NCBI GenBank assembly: GCA_947475245.1
Contig: CANJLW010000005.1
Span: 144,574 to 208,573, forward strand
Origin: Acetobacteraceae bacterium
GTDB taxonomy: Bacteria; Pseudomonadota; Alphaproteobacteria; Acetobacterales; Acetobacteraceae
Direction: 5' to 3'
DNA length: 64,000 nucleotides
Shown here: one piece after another, positions 47,097 to 57,419 of the stretch
Layout: every line of letters begins with the position of its first letter
Numbering within the stretch: position 1 is the stretch's first letter
The notes under the pieces: generated by a model
What the model was told of the DNA's origin: nothing
What the model saw: the letters and a program-made list of their open reading frames with translations, nothing else
The model's database searches: none
Made by a program: the position numbers and the translations under genes

Positions 47097-48167
47097 CTAC
47101 CCCGCCGCGACGATCTGGGCGATCGCGGTGCCGACGTCCTGGGTGCCGGCCTGTCCGCCCATGTCGCGTGTCTTCGGTCCGTCGTCGCGCAGCAGGGTTT
47201 CGATGGCCTCGACGATCGCAGCACCGGCGGCATTCTCGCCGAGGTGGTTCAGCATCAGCGCCGCCGACCAGACCTGCCCGATCGGATTACAGATGAACCG
47301 CCCGGCGATATCGGGCGCGGAGCCGTGCACGGGTTCGAACATCGAGGGGAATACGCGTTCCGGGTTGATGTTGGCGGAGGCCGCGATGCCGATCGATCCC
47401 GCCAGGGCCGGTCCGAGGTCGGAGAGGATGTCGCCGAACAGGTTGGAGCCGACAACGACGTCGAACCAATCGGGGTGCTGGACGAAATGCGCGCACAGAA
47501 TGTCGATGTGGTACTGGTCGGTACGGATGCCCGGATAGGCTTTCGCCATCTCCGCGAAGCGTTCGTCCCAGTACGGCATGGTGTGAATGATGCCGTTCGA
47601 CTTGGTGGCGGAGGTGACGTGCTTCTTTTCCCGCGTCATCGCGAGTTCGAAGGCATATTTCAGGATCCGGTCGGTTCCCTTGCGGGTCAGGATGCTTTGT
47701 TGGGAGACGAACTCACGGTCCGTGCCCTCGAACATGCGTCCGCCGACCGAGGAGTATTCGCCTTCAGTGTTTTCGCGGACCACGTAGAAGTCGATGTCCT
47801 TTTCGGTGCGGTTCGCCAGCGGCGTGTAGACGCCCGGCAGCAGCTTGCAGGGCCGGACGTTGGCATACTGGTCGAAGCCGCGACGGATCGGGATCAGCAG
47901 GCCCCAGAGCGAGACGTGATCGGGCACGCCGGGCCAGCCGACGGCGCCCAGCAGGATCGAGTCGGACTTCGCCAACTGGTCCATGCCGTCGTCGGGCATG
48001 AACTTGCCGGTTTCCTTGTATGTCTCGCAGGACCAGTCGTAGTGGGTCAGGTTCAGGTCGAACCCGAAGCGCCGAGCGGCCGCGTCCAGCACTTTCAGCG
48101 ATTCCGGCACGGTTTCCTTACCGATGCCGTCGCCGGGTAAAACCGCGATGTTGTGGGTGCGCGCCAT
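47097..48167 (-). CDS. Tartrate dehydrogenase / isopropylmalate-isocitrate dehydrogenase family
   Basis: 'NIAVLPGDGIGKETVPESLKVLDAA', 'FYVVRENTEGEYSSVGGRMFEGTDRE', 'EPVHGSAPDIAGRFICNPIGQVWSAALMLNHLGE'. Confidence 0.93.
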   Translation of the reverse strand: MARTHNIAVLPGDGIGKETVPESLKVLDAAARRFGFDLNLTHYDWSCETYKETGKFMPDDGMDQLAKSDSILLGAVGWPGVPDHVSLWGLLIPIRRGFDQYANVRPCKLLPGVYTPLANRTEKDIDFYVVRENTEGEYSSVGGRMFEGTDREFVSQQSILTRKGTDRILKYAFELAMTREKKHVTSATKSNGIIHTMPYWDERFAEMAKAYPGIRTDQYHIDILCAHFVQHPDWFDVVVGSNLFGDILSDLGPALAGSIGIAASANINPERVFPSMFEPVHGSAPDIAGRFICNPIGQVWSAALMLNHLGENAAGAAIVEAIETLLRDDGPKTRDMGGQAGTQDVGTAIAQIVAAG

Positions 48168-48237
48168 GGGACTGTCTCCTGCCTGAGGAATCGGTTATCG
48201 GTGTTCGCTTGTCAGAGGATTAGAGGACCCGACCGCC

Positions 48238-48975
48238 ATGGCCAAGCCCGCACACGCGATGTCCGCCACCAGCGAATGGGATCGCGATGCCGCGTTGACC
48301 GCGGCCCGCATCCTGCTGGAGATCAAAGCCGTCAATTTCCGACCGGAAGAGCCGTATACGTTCACGTCCGGCTGGAAATCGCCGGTTTATGTCGATTGCC
48401 GACGCATTATCTATTTCCCGCGCGCGCGGGCCAAGATTTGCGATCTGGCGGTGGAGAAGATCGACCGTCATATCGGCCTGGAAGCGTTGGAGGTCATCGC
48501 CGGCGGGGAAACCGCGGGCATTCCCTTCGCCGCCTGGATCGCCGATCGCATGAGCCTGCCGATGGCCTATGTGCGCAAGCAGCCCAAGGGCTTCGGCCGG
48601 CAGGCCTGGATCGAGGGCGACGTGCCGGAGGGCAAGCGGACCTTGTTGGTGGAGGATCTGACCACCGACGGCGGCTCCAAGATCAAGTTCGCCAAGGCGT
48701 TGCGCGACGCCGGCGCGCTCTGCAACCACACCTTTGTCGTGTTCTTCTACGGCGTCTTCCCCGGCGCGTTTGAAACATTGTCGAAGATGGATGTGTCGCT
48801 GCACAGCCTGTGCACCTGGTGGGATGTGCTGGAGGCTTGCAAGGACCGGCCGTACTTCTCCGAACAGGCTTTGTCCGAAGTTCGCCGCTTCCTGGAAAAC
48901 CCGGTTGCGTGGTCCGCCGCGCATGGCGGCGTTGCCTCCGCCGAAGAGGCGCTCGCGCGGAAATCGGCGGAGTAG
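48238..48975 (+). CDS. pyrE: Orotate phosphoribosyltransferase
   Basis: 'FTSGWKSPVYVDCRRIIYFPRARAKI', 'VIAGGETAGIPFAAWIADRMSLPMAYVRKQPKGFG', 'LLVEDLTTDGGSKIKF'. Confidence 0.94.
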   Translation: MAKPAHAMSATSEWDRDAALTAARILLEIKAVNFRPEEPYTFTSGWKSPVYVDCRRIIYFPRARAKICDLAVEKIDRHIGLEALEVIAGGETAGIPFAAWIADRMSLPMAYVRKQPKGFGRQAWIEGDVPEGKRTLLVEDLTTDGGSKIKFAKALRDAGALCNHTFVVFFYGVFPGAFETLSKMDVSLHSLCTWWDVLEACKDRPYFSEQALSEVRRFLENPVAWSAAHGGVASAEEALARKSAE

Positions 48976-49068
48976 TCCGGTGGAATGACGCGCGTCAGGC
49001 GACGATTTTGCTTGGCGCGCGGTTCCCGGTCGATCTAGAACAGACCGCGAACAAATAGGCGTGGTCTG

Positions 49069-49287
49069 TTGAGCATTCCCGTTGACGAATTTTCCCGCGA
49101 TCCCGACACGATCGAAATCGACGCCGTGTTGGTGACCGGCACGCCCGACCGCGCGACGCGCATCGAGCTTCTGGTTCCCTGGCCGGTTGAACTGACCGTG
49201 GAAATCCGCCCCGACATCGGCGGGGAACGCACCTCGAACGTCATGGCTCCGATCGGGACAGGCCGTGGCGTTCCGCGACGCGGATAG
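49069..49287 (+). CDS. Small hypothetical protein (uncertain)
   Basis: 72 aa ORF in an otherwise unassigned gap; no family recognised. Confidence 0.3.
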   Translation: MSIPVDEFSRDPDTIEIDAVLVTGTPDRATRIELLVPWPVELTVEIRPDIGGERTSNVMAPIGTGRGVPRRG

Positions 49288-49429
49288 CGAAATCCACGCC
49301 CGATCGTCGGTGCTCGGCTCCATCCGGGCGTCGCTTAATAAAAAATTCGCTTTTCCGTGGTAGAGCGGTAACGGTTCGACCGGTGAAGGGTCTGAACGGA
49401 GCCGAACATCTGTTCACGGAGCGCGCATC

Positions 49430-50866
49430 ATGCTGACCTTCGCCCTGATTTGTCTGGTTTTGCTGTTGAGTCTGACCGCGCTTTACATCCACGACCGGCG
49501 CCAAACCACGCATACGATCCTGCGCAATTTCCCCATCGTCGGTTACTTTCGCTATTTCGCGGAAACGATGGGCGAATATATGCGCCAGTACCAGTACCTG
49601 CCGGACTGGGCGGAACGCCCCTTCAACCGGCTCGATCGGGCCTGGGTCTATCGCTCCGCCAAGGGTGTTTCGAACCTGTTGAGCTTCGGCAGTGAGAATG
49701 TGCCGAGCTTCGTGTTTCGGAATGCGGCGTTTCCGGTGCTGGATGAGGAAAAGCGGGCTTTTCCCGGCAAGCAGATCGGCATTGCGAGCGGCCCCGGCGC
49801 CTGCCGCGAACCTTACCTCGCCACCAGCTTCTTCAATATCAGCGGCATGAGCTATGGCGCGCTGAGCCACGCCGCCGTGCTGGCCTTGTCGCACGGCGCC
49901 AAGGTGGCGGATTGCTGGATGGCGACGGGCGAAGGCGGGCTGGCGCCGCAGCATCTGCAAGGCGGCTGTGACATCGTCATGCAGATGGGCACGGCGAAGT
50001 ATGGCGTGCGCAACCCCGACGGCACCTTGTCGGAAGATCGGCTGCGCGAGATCGCAGCATATCCTCAGGTCCGCATGTTCGAAGTCAAGCTCGCCCAGGG
50101 CGCCAAGCCCGGCAAGGGCGGCATTCTGCCGGGTGCCAAGGTCACGCCGGAGATCGCGGCCATACGGGGCATTCCCGTCGGTCAGGACAGCATCAGCCCC
50201 AATCGGCACCACGATATCGGCAGCGTCGCCGAACTCGGCGCTTTCGTGGATCGCGTGCGCACGATCACCGGCAAGCCGGTCGGGGTGAAGTTCGTGGTCG
50301 GCGATCCCGCGTTCCTCGACGATTGGTTCGCCGATTGCGTCGCCAACCCCGCGCATTGCCCCGATTATATCCAGGTCGACGGCGGAGAGGGCGGCACGGG
50401 CGCGGCACCGTCCGCCCTGATCGATTACGTCGGTCTGCCGATTACCGAGGCTTTGTCCCATGTCGCGCTGGCGCGGGAGCGCGCGGGGTTGAAGGAGCGC
50501 ATTCGCATCGTCGCCTCGGCCAAGCTGATCACGCCGGACAAGGTGGCCTGGGCGCTGTGCATGGGCGCGGATTTCGTGTCCTCGGCGCGCGGGTTCATGT
50601 TCAGTCTCGGCTGCATCCAGGCAATGAAATGCGGTTCAGGCAAATGCCCGACGGGCGTCACGGCTTCGGACCCGCGGTTGATCGCCGGCCTCGATCCCAC
50701 TGACAAGGCCGCGCGCGTGGCGCGCTATGCCATGCGGGTGCGCGAGGAGGTGGAGATCATCGCCCATTCCTGCGGCCTGCCCGACGTGACCGGGTTCCAA
50801 CCGCGCCATGTCACGGCGATCGAACGCGGCGTCGGCGGGTTCCGCGCGGCGTCGGGCAGCGATTAG
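49430..50866 (+). CDS. FMN-binding glutamate synthase family protein (GltB2-like), N-terminal TM helix
   Basis: 'FFNISGMSYGALSHAAVLALSHGAKVADCWMATGEGGLAPQHLQGGCDIVMQMGTAKYG', 'YIQVDGGEGGTGAAPSALIDYVGLP', 'CIQAMKCGSGKCPTGVTASDPRL'. Confidence 0.94.
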   Translation: MLTFALICLVLLLSLTALYIHDRRQTTHTILRNFPIVGYFRYFAETMGEYMRQYQYLPDWAERPFNRLDRAWVYRSAKGVSNLLSFGSENVPSFVFRNAAFPVLDEEKRAFPGKQIGIASGPGACREPYLATSFFNISGMSYGALSHAAVLALSHGAKVADCWMATGEGGLAPQHLQGGCDIVMQMGTAKYGVRNPDGTLSEDRLREIAAYPQVRMFEVKLAQGAKPGKGGILPGAKVTPEIAAIRGIPVGQDSISPNRHHDIGSVAELGAFVDRVRTITGKPVGVKFVVGDPAFLDDWFADCVANPAHCPDYIQVDGGEGGTGAAPSALIDYVGLPITEALSHVALARERAGLKERIRIVASAKLITPDKVAWALCMGADFVSSARGFMFSLGCIQAMKCGSGKCPTGVTASDPRLIAGLDPTDKAARVARYAMRVREEVEIIAHSCGLPDVTGFQPRHVTAIERGVGGFRAASGSD

Positions 50867-50872
50867 GCCGGT

Positions 50873-51643
50873 TTACAGCCTGCCGCCGTCGACGACCCAA
50901 AGCTGGCTGGTGCACATACGGCTGTCGTCGGCGGCCAGCCACAGCACCATCCGCGCGACGTCGTCGGGGTAGACCTTGGTTTTCAGGCACTGCGCCTGCA
51001 TCAGGTTCGCCTCGGCTTCCGGGGTCAGCCACAGGTCGATCTGGCGCTGCGTCATGATCCAGCCGGGGATGACGGTATTGACCCGGATGCCGAACGGCCC
51101 GAGGTCGCGCGCCATGCCTTTTGTCAGCCCCTCCACCCCCGCCTTGGCGGTCGTATAGGCGGGCATGCCGCCGTTGTTGGTATGCCAACTGATGGAGCCG
51201 AAATTGACGATCGATCCGCCGCCCGCCGCCTTCATCATCGGCGCGACGGCCTGGATGGCGAAGAACTGGTGGCGCAGATTGATCGCCTGCCGTTCGTCCC
51301 AGTATTCGACGGTCACATCCTCGTAGCGATGGCGCTGATCATTGGCGGCGTTGTTGATCAGCGCCGTGATCGGCCCGACGTCTTGCGCGACCGTCGCGAT
51401 GGCGGCCTGCAACGCGGCGATGTCGCGGAGGTCGCAATGTTGGTAGTGCGGTTCGGCCAGCCCTTCCGCCCGCAGCGCGGCGATCAGCGTTGCCGCCGCA
51501 TCGTCGGCGATGTCGACGAAGGCGACCTTGGCCCCTTGGCGAGCAAATGCCGTGACCTCGGCGGCGCCGATGCCGCTGGCGCCGCCGGTGACGAACACCA
51601 CCTTGTCGCGCAGGCTGGGATAGATCGCGGTTTGGTCGGTCAT
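50873..51643 (-). CDS. SDR-family oxidoreductase
   Basis: 'KVVFVTGGASGIGAAEVTAFARQGAKVAFVDI', 'LINNAAND', 'YTTAKAGVEGLTKGMARDLGPFGIRVNTVIPGWI'. Confidence 0.93.
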   Translation of the reverse strand: MTDQTAIYPSLRDKVVFVTGGASGIGAAEVTAFARQGAKVAFVDIADDAAATLIAALRAEGLAEPHYQHCDLRDIAALQAAIATVAQDVGPITALINNAANDQRHRYEDVTVEYWDERQAINLRHQFFAIQAVAPMMKAAGGGSIVNFGSISWHTNNGGMPAYTTAKAGVEGLTKGMARDLGPFGIRVNTVIPGWIMTQRQIDLWLTPEAEANLMQAQCLKTKVYPDDVARMVLWLAADDSRMCTSQLWVVDGGRL

Positions 51644-52134
51644 TTCAAACGCTCCTGCAACGCATCGACGATCGCGGACGGCGCGGGGCCGATATCGACG
51701 ACGATGGGTCGTTCGTCCGGTCCCGGTTCCTCCAGCGTGGCGAACTGGCTGTCGAGCAGCCCCGCCGGCATGAAGTGGTTCTTCCGCGCCGCCATGCGCG
51801 CCCCGATCAGCGCGCGGGAGCCGCGCAGATACAGCAGCACGACGTCGGGCCGATCGCCGATCAGGATGTCGCGATAGGCGCGCTTCAGCGCCGAACACGC
51901 CACCACCGCGGATTCCCCCCGGGCGCGCAGAACGTCGATTTCAGCGGCGATGGCGTGCAGCCAGGGCAGCCGATCGGCGTCGGTCAGCGGCGTGCCGGCC
52001 TGCATTTTGGCGATATTGGCTTGCGGGTGGAACGCATCGCCTTCCAGCAGCGTCCACCCGTTTCGCCTGGCCAGTTCGGACGCGACGGTGGATTTGCCGC
52101 TGCCGGAAACCCCCATCGCGATGACGATGGTCAT
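51640..52134 (-). CDS. gntK: Gluconokinase
   Basis: '[55 protein letters not shown]', '[16 protein letters not shown]'. Confidence 0.96.
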   Translation of the reverse strand: MTIVIAMGVSGSGKSTVASELARRNGWTLLEGDAFHPQANIAKMQAGTPLTDADRLPWLHAIAAEIDVLRARGESAVVACSALKRAYRDILIGDRPDVVLLYLRGSRALIGARMAARKNHFMPAGLLDSQFATLEEPGPDERPIVVDIGPAPSAIVDALQERLK

Positions 52135-53117
52135 CCCTTCTTCGGTGCCTCGACATGTCCGCCGAAGCCGAAGCGCATCGCCGAGAGCACTTTTTCGGCG
52201 AAGGTGTGCGACTGCCGCGAGCGGAAGCGCACGAACAGAGACGCCGCCAGCACGTCGGCCGGCACCGCTTCCTCGATCGCCGCCTCGATCGTCCAGCGTC
52301 CCTCGCCGGAATCGTCGACATGGCCGGAGAACCCGTCCAGCCCCTCATCCGTCGCCAGCGCGCTGGCGGTCAGGTCGAGCAGCCAGGAGGTCACGACGCT
52401 GCCGCGCCGCCAGACTTCGGCGATGTCGCCGACGTTCAGGTCGAACCGTTCCGCTTCCGGCAGTTTCGGCGACGCGCGGCCCTTGAGGATGTCGAAGCCT
52501 TCGGCCATCGCCTGCATCATGCCGTATTCGATGCCGTTATGGATCATCTTGACGAAGTGCCCGGCCCCGACCGGACCGGCATGGATGTAGCCCTGTTCGG
52601 CGCGGGGATCTCGCCCTTCCCGACCGGAGGTACGCTCGATCGTGCCCAGACCCGGCGCCAGGGTCGAGAAGATCGGATCGAGATGGCGCACCGCGTCGGC
52701 GTCGCCGCCGATCATCAGGCAATAGCCGCGCTCCAGCCCCCAGACGCCGCCGGAGGTGCCGACATCGAGGTAGCGGATACCCTTCGCCGCCAGTTCCTGC
52801 CCGCGCCGGACGTCGTCTTTGTAGTAGGTGTTGCCGCCGTCGATGATGATGTCGCCCGGCGACAGCAGATTTCCCAGTTCGGCGATCGTGTCCTCGGTGA
52901 TCTTGCCGTGCGGCAGCATGACCCAGACCGTGCGCGGCGTTTCCGTCAGCTTTGCCACGACGTCGGCGAGACCGGAGGCCGCGACGGCGCCCTCTCCGCC
53001 CAGACCCTGCACCGATGCCGGGTTGGCATCCCACACAACCGAGCCGTGCCCCGCGCGCATCAACCGCCGCGAGATGTTGGCACCCATGCGCCCAAGTCCG
53101 ACCACACCGATCTGCAT
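52131..53117 (-). CDS. gnd: 6-phosphogluconate dehydrogenase (decarboxylating)
   Basis: '[24 protein letters not shown]', '[48 protein letters not shown]', '[24 protein letters not shown]'. Confidence 0.96.
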   Translation of the reverse strand: MQIGVVGLGRMGANISRRLMRAGHGSVVWDANPASVQGLGGEGAVAASGLADVVAKLTETPRTVWVMLPHGKITEDTIAELGNLLSPGDIIIDGGNTYYKDDVRRGQELAAKGIRYLDVGTSGGVWGLERGYCLMIGGDADAVRHLDPIFSTLAPGLGTIERTSGREGRDPRAEQGYIHAGPVGAGHFVKMIHNGIEYGMMQAMAEGFDILKGRASPKLPEAERFDLNVGDIAEVWRRGSVVTSWLLDLTASALATDEGLDGFSGHVDDSGEGRWTIEAAIEEAVPADVLAASLFVRFRSRQSHTFAEKVLSAMRFGFGGHVEAPKKG

Positions 53118-53225
53118 TGCTCGTTCCTCCGATTCCGTGGCGGCAAAGTGCCATACGGGCGGCACAAGGCAAGATGCGGGATGCGGGGACGTGCCAAGGG
53201 GCTAACTCTGGCTTATAGGCGGCGC

Positions 53226-54599
53226 ATGAGCGCAACCGAGCACACAGACGGACTGCCCCCGAAGACCCGCTGGATCGCGATGGTCGCGGTATCCATTGCC
53301 GTCAGTATGTCTGTCCTCGTCGGTTCCATCGCCAATGTCGCCTTGCCCACCATCGCCCACGACATGGAAGTTACCCCCGCCGAGTCGATCTGGGTGCTGA
53401 ATGCCTATCAACTCGCGGTGACCGTCGCGCTGCTGCCGCTTGCGTCCCTTGGCGACGTCTATGGCCATCGCCGGGTCTATTGCTGGGGCCTGGCGCTGTT
53501 TACCGTCGCCTCCCTCGCCTGCGCCGTCGCCCCGTCGCTGCCGCTGCTTGTCGTCGCGCGCATCGCGCAGGGCTTCGGCGGGGCCGGCATCATGAGCGTC
53601 AACGGCGCCATCGTCCGCTTCATCTACCCCCGCGCGCAGCTCGGCCGAGCGGTTGGGTATAATGTGCTGGTGGTGGCGACGTCGTCGGCGGCGGGTCCGT
53701 CGGTGGCCGCGGCGGTGATGGCGGTGACATCCTGGCCCTGGCTGTTCGCGTTGCAGGTGCCGTTCGGCCTGCTGGCCCTGGCGTTGTCATGGCGCACGAT
53801 GCCGCACACGCCGCTGTCGAGCCACGGCTTCGACCCGATCAGCGCGGTGCTGAATGCCATTGTCATGGGCCTGTTCATTGTCGGCCTCGACAGCATCGGC
53901 CACGGCCGGGGTATCGCGATCGTCGCGGCGGAATTGCTGGGCTGCCTGCTGATCGGCATCGTCTTCGTCCGCCGCCAGTTGGGCCAGCGCGCGCCGATGC
54001 TGCCGGTCGATCTGTTCCGCCGGCCGGTTTTCGCGCTGTCCTGCCTGACGGCGGTCTGCGCGCACGGGGCGCAGATGATCGCGATGATCGTGCTGCCGTT
54101 CTACTTCCAGTATGTCGGCGGCATGTCGCCGATGGAGATCGGACTGCTGATCACCCCCTGGCCCGCCGCGATCGTCGTCGTCGCCCCCATCGCCGGACGG
54201 CTCGCCGACCGTTACCCCGCCGGTCTGCTCGGCGGCCTTGGCCTGGCCATCATGACCACGGGGCTGTTGCTGGTCTTCTTCATGCCGGCGCAGCCGAGCT
54301 GGGGGGATGTCGCGTGGCGTCTGGCGCTGTGCGGGATGGGGTTCGGCTTCTTTCAGGCACCCAATAATCGGCTGATCATCGGCAGCGCCCCGCCGGAGCG
54401 CGCGGGCGCGGGCAGCGGCATGTTGTCGACGTCGCGTCTGGTTGGGCAAACCACGGGATCGGCGCTGGTCGCGGTGCTGTTTGGGCTGACGCATGGGGGG
54501 GAGGCTGCCGTCTCCGTCGGCACGCATTTGTCTATCGGCCTTGCCGCCGGGTCGGCTGGGATGGCGATGGTGTTGAGTTGGTTGCGCCTGCGGTTGTAG
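53226..54599 (+). CDS. DHA2-family MFS transporter
   Basis: 'SIANVALPTIAHDMEVTPAESIWVLNAYQLAVTVALLPLASLGDVYGHRRVYCWGLALF'; many TM helices. Confidence 0.93.
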   Translation: MSATEHTDGLPPKTRWIAMVAVSIAVSMSVLVGSIANVALPTIAHDMEVTPAESIWVLNAYQLAVTVALLPLASLGDVYGHRRVYCWGLALFTVASLACAVAPSLPLLVVARIAQGFGGAGIMSVNGAIVRFIYPRAQLGRAVGYNVLVVATSSAAGPSVAAAVMAVTSWPWLFALQVPFGLLALALSWRTMPHTPLSSHGFDPISAVLNAIVMGLFIVGLDSIGHGRGIAIVAAELLGCLLIGIVFVRRQLGQRAPMLPVDLFRRPVFALSCLTAVCAHGAQMIAMIVLPFYFQYVGGMSPMEIGLLITPWPAAIVVVAPIAGRLADRYPAGLLGGLGLAIMTTGLLLVFFMPAQPSWGDVAWRLALCGMGFGFFQAPNNRLIIGSAPPERAGAGSGMLSTSRLVGQTTGSALVAVLFGLTHGGEAAVSVGTHLSIGLAAGSAGMAMVLSWLRLRL

Positions 54600-54711
54600 G
54601 GGGGCGGCTTGTCCGCGTCTTTGTTGGGTGTGGCGGTGGCGCTTTTGGGACTGAGGTGTGTGGCGGTCTGATAGCGTGGGCATGGTTGCTGCCTGAGCGT
54701 CCTTTTTCCGC

Positions 54712-55290
54712 GAAAACAAGGCTTAACGCCGATGGACGCGGATGAAACAGATCAACGCTGATCGTGGTCGATAGGCCTTTGGCAAATGGGCGGCACCGGC
54801 GATCAACCGCGTGACGAAAGGCGGGTAAACCGCGATCCGCGCTGATCTGTTTCATCGGCGTCCATCCGCGTTCCGCTTTACTTGCGCAACCGCGGTTGCG
54901 TGGCGCTTAGCGAGTGGCGGTCGGTGGTGCGAACCTGGTCATCGAGTGAGCGGTTTCGCAATTCGAAAACAAGGCGTAACGCCGATGCACGCGGATGAAA
55001 CAGATAAGCGCGGATCGCGGTCGATAGGCCTTTGCCAAATGGACGGCACCGGCGGTCAACCGCGTGACGAAAGCCGGGTAAACCGCGATCCGCGCTTATC
55101 TGTTTCATCGGCGTCCATCCGCGTTTCACCTTCTTTGTCCGACCTCGGTCGCGTGGCGCTTAGCGAGTGGCGGTCGGTGGTGCGAACCTGGTCATCGACT
55201 GAGCGATGTCGCAATTCAAAAACAAGGCGTAACGCCGATGCACGCGGATGAAACAGATCAACGCGGATCGTGGTCGATGGGCCTTCGTCA
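54712..55290. repeat. Tandem array of 253-bp units, each built around a ~44-bp inverted repeat; third copy truncated
   Basis: AACGCCGATG(G/C)ACGCGGATGAAACAGAT recurs at 54725, 54978 and 55231 (exactly 253 bp apart). Each complete unit ends with the inverted arm ACCGCGATCCGCGCTKATCTGTTTCATCGGCGTCCATCCGCGTT. Confidence 0.93.
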
Positions 55291-55416
55291 ATCCAATACA
55301 ATCGGATGCAGCGGCTCGCAGGCTAACGGTTGTCGGAAGGACAGCGTTCATTTCGTTTACAACGATCCTACAAACGCCCACCCAGCCGACTGTCGCCCCG
55401 CCCAGCCCCCCCCCCG

Positions 55417-56427
55417 CTACCCCGTCGCCACACCTTGCAGGCTCAGTTCCTCCGCCCGCAGACAACGCACCGCATGCCCCGGCGCGATCTCCGTCAGTTC
55501 CGGCGTTTCGACCTTGCACCGCTCCGTCGCATAGCGGCAGCGGGGGTGGAAATGGCAGCCGCTGGGCGGGGACGACGGGTCGGCCACGTCGCCGTCCAGC
55601 ACGATCCGTTGTGCCCGCCGACGCGGATCGGGCACGGGAACGGCCGACAGCAGTGCCTCGGAATACGGATGCCGAGGGGAGGAGAACAACGCCTCGGTCG
55701 GCGCGATTTCCACGATGCGCCCGACATACATGACCGCGACGCGATGGCTGACGTGCTTCACCACCGACAGGTCGTGCGCGACGAACAGGTAGGCGATCCC
55801 CAGCCGATCCTGCAAATCCAGCATCAGGTTCACGATCTGCGCCTGCACCGACACATCCAGCGCCGAAACCGGCTCGTCTGCCACGATCAGCGACGGGTTC
55901 AGCGCCATCGCCCGCGCGATGCCGATGCGCTGGCGCTGCCCGCCGGAAAACGCATGCGGAAACCGGTTGAGGTAAGCATTCGGCAACTGCACGGTATCCA
56001 GCAACGCCGCGACGCGGGCATTGCGCTCCGCCGTATCGGTCATGCCGTTGACCAGCAGCGGCTCTCCGATGATCTCCGAAATCGTCATGCGGGGATTCAG
56101 CGAGGAGAACGGATCCTGAAAGATCATCTGCATCTGCCGCCGTAACGGTCGCAGACCCTTGCGATCCAGATGCGCGACGTCGATCTCCTGCCCCGCCTCG
56201 TTACGGAACAGGATTTCCCCGCCGGTCGGCTCCACCGCCCGCAGAATGCAGCGAGAGGTCGTGGTCTTGCCGCAGCCGGACTCCCCGACCAGCGACAGGG
56301 TTTCCCCCGCGTCGATCGAAAAGCTGACATCGTCGACCGCGCGCACGTGATTGGCGACCCGACCGAACAGGCCGCGGCGGATGGGGAAGTGCTTGCGCAA
56401 ATGGCGCACGTCGAGAACGCGGCTCAT
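55417..56427 (-). CDS. Oligopeptide/dipeptide ABC transporter ATP-binding protein (OppF/DppF-like)
   Basis: '[18 protein letters not shown]', 'FSGGQRQRIGIARAMALNPSLIVADEPVSALDVSVQAQIVNLMLDLQ'. Confidence 0.94.
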   Translation of the reverse strand: MSRVLDVRHLRKHFPIRRGLFGRVANHVRAVDDVSFSIDAGETLSLVGESGCGKTTTSRCILRAVEPTGGEILFRNEAGQEIDVAHLDRKGLRPLRRQMQMIFQDPFSSLNPRMTISEIIGEPLLVNGMTDTAERNARVAALLDTVQLPNAYLNRFPHAFSGGQRQRIGIARAMALNPSLIVADEPVSALDVSVQAQIVNLMLDLQDRLGIAYLFVAHDLSVVKHVSHRVAVMYVGRIVEIAPTEALFSSPRHPYSEALLSAVPVPDPRRRAQRIVLDGDVADPSSPPSGCHFHPRCRYATERCKVETPELTEIAPGHAVRCLRAEELSLQGVATG

Positions 56428-57419
56428 GACGCGTACAGATGACATGCGGTGGAGTGCCGATCGGCGATGGCAACCTCCTTCGGGAAATCTCGATCGCAGG
56501 TGCCGGGCATGAAATCCGGGCAGCGCGGGTGGAACGGGCAGCCTTTCGGGCGCGCGAAGGGATGCGGGATCGACCCGGCGATGGTTGCCAGCCGATCGCG
56601 CGGGCGCGCCAGAACGCTGGGGATCGATCGCAGTAACGACCGGGTATAGGGATGGCGCGGCGCGTGGAAGATCGTATCCACCGGTCCCTTCTCGACCTCC
56701 TTGCCCAGGTACATCACCACGACATCGTCGGCCATTTCGGCGATCACGCCCATATCGTGGGTGATCAGAATGACCGCCAGCTGGCGTTCCTGCTGCAAAC
56801 GGCGGATCAGGTCGAGGATTTGCGCCTGCGTCGTCACATCCAGCGCCGTCGTCGGCTCATCGGCAATCAGGATGCCGGGTTCCGCGGCCAAGGCCAGCGC
56901 GATCATCACCCGCTGGCGCAACCCGCCCGACAACTCGAACGAATAGGCATCGACGCGCTGCGCCGGGCGTGGAATGCCGACCATCGCCAGCAGCTCGATC
57001 GCCCGATCCCGCGCCGCCTTTTTCGACAGTTTGGAATGCAGGCGCACGGCCTCGATAATCTGGTTGCCGACGGTGTGAAACGCCGACAGCGAACTCATGG
57101 GTTCCTGAAACACCAGACCGATCTCGCCGCCGCGGATCGTGCGCATTTCGGCGCTGTCCGGCGATTGCGCGGCCAGATCGATCTGACTGCCGTCGCCGCG
57201 CCGCAGCAGGATTTGCCCGCTGACGATACGGCCGGGCCGTTCGACGATGCGCAGGATCGATCGGGCGGTGACGCTCTTGCCGCAGCCGGACTCGCCCACG
57301 ATGCCCAGGGTGCGGCCGGGATACAGGTCGAACGACGTGCCGTCGACGGCACGCACCACGCCTTCGTCGGCGAAGAAATGCGTGTGCAGGTCCCTGACCT
57401 GCAGGATCGGGTCAACCAT
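56424..57419 (-). CDS. Oligopeptide/dipeptide ABC transporter ATP-binding protein (OppD/DppD-like)
   Basis: '[22 protein letters not shown]', '[44 protein letters not shown]', C-terminal Cys-rich '[15 protein letters not shown]'. Confidence 0.95.
   Translation of the reverse strand: MVDPILQVRDLHTHFFADEGVVRAVDGTSFDLYPGRTLGIVGESGCGKSVTARSILRIVERPGRIVSGQILLRRGDGSQIDLAAQSPDSAEMRTIRGGEIGLVFQEPMSSLSAFHTVGNQIIEAVRLHSKLSKKAARDRAIELLAMVGIPRPAQRVDAYSFELSGGLRQRVMIALALAAEPGILIADEPTTALDVTTQAQILDLIRRLQQERQLAVILITHDMGVIAEMADDVVVMYLGKEVEKGPVDTIFHAPRHPYTRSLLRSIPSVLARPRDRLATIAGSIPHPFARPKGCPFHPRCPDFMPGTCDRDFPKEVAIADRHSTACHLYAS

Noticed and set aside
55406-55415. C10 homopolymer as a phase-variation switch for the ABC ATPase
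   Set aside because: It lies just after the stop codon, so slippage would not change the protein; no promoter role is evident.
55230-55733. Small ORFs with 'MHADETDQRGS/MKQINADRG' in the palindromic array
   Set aside because: These are translations of the dispersed repeat core, not genes.
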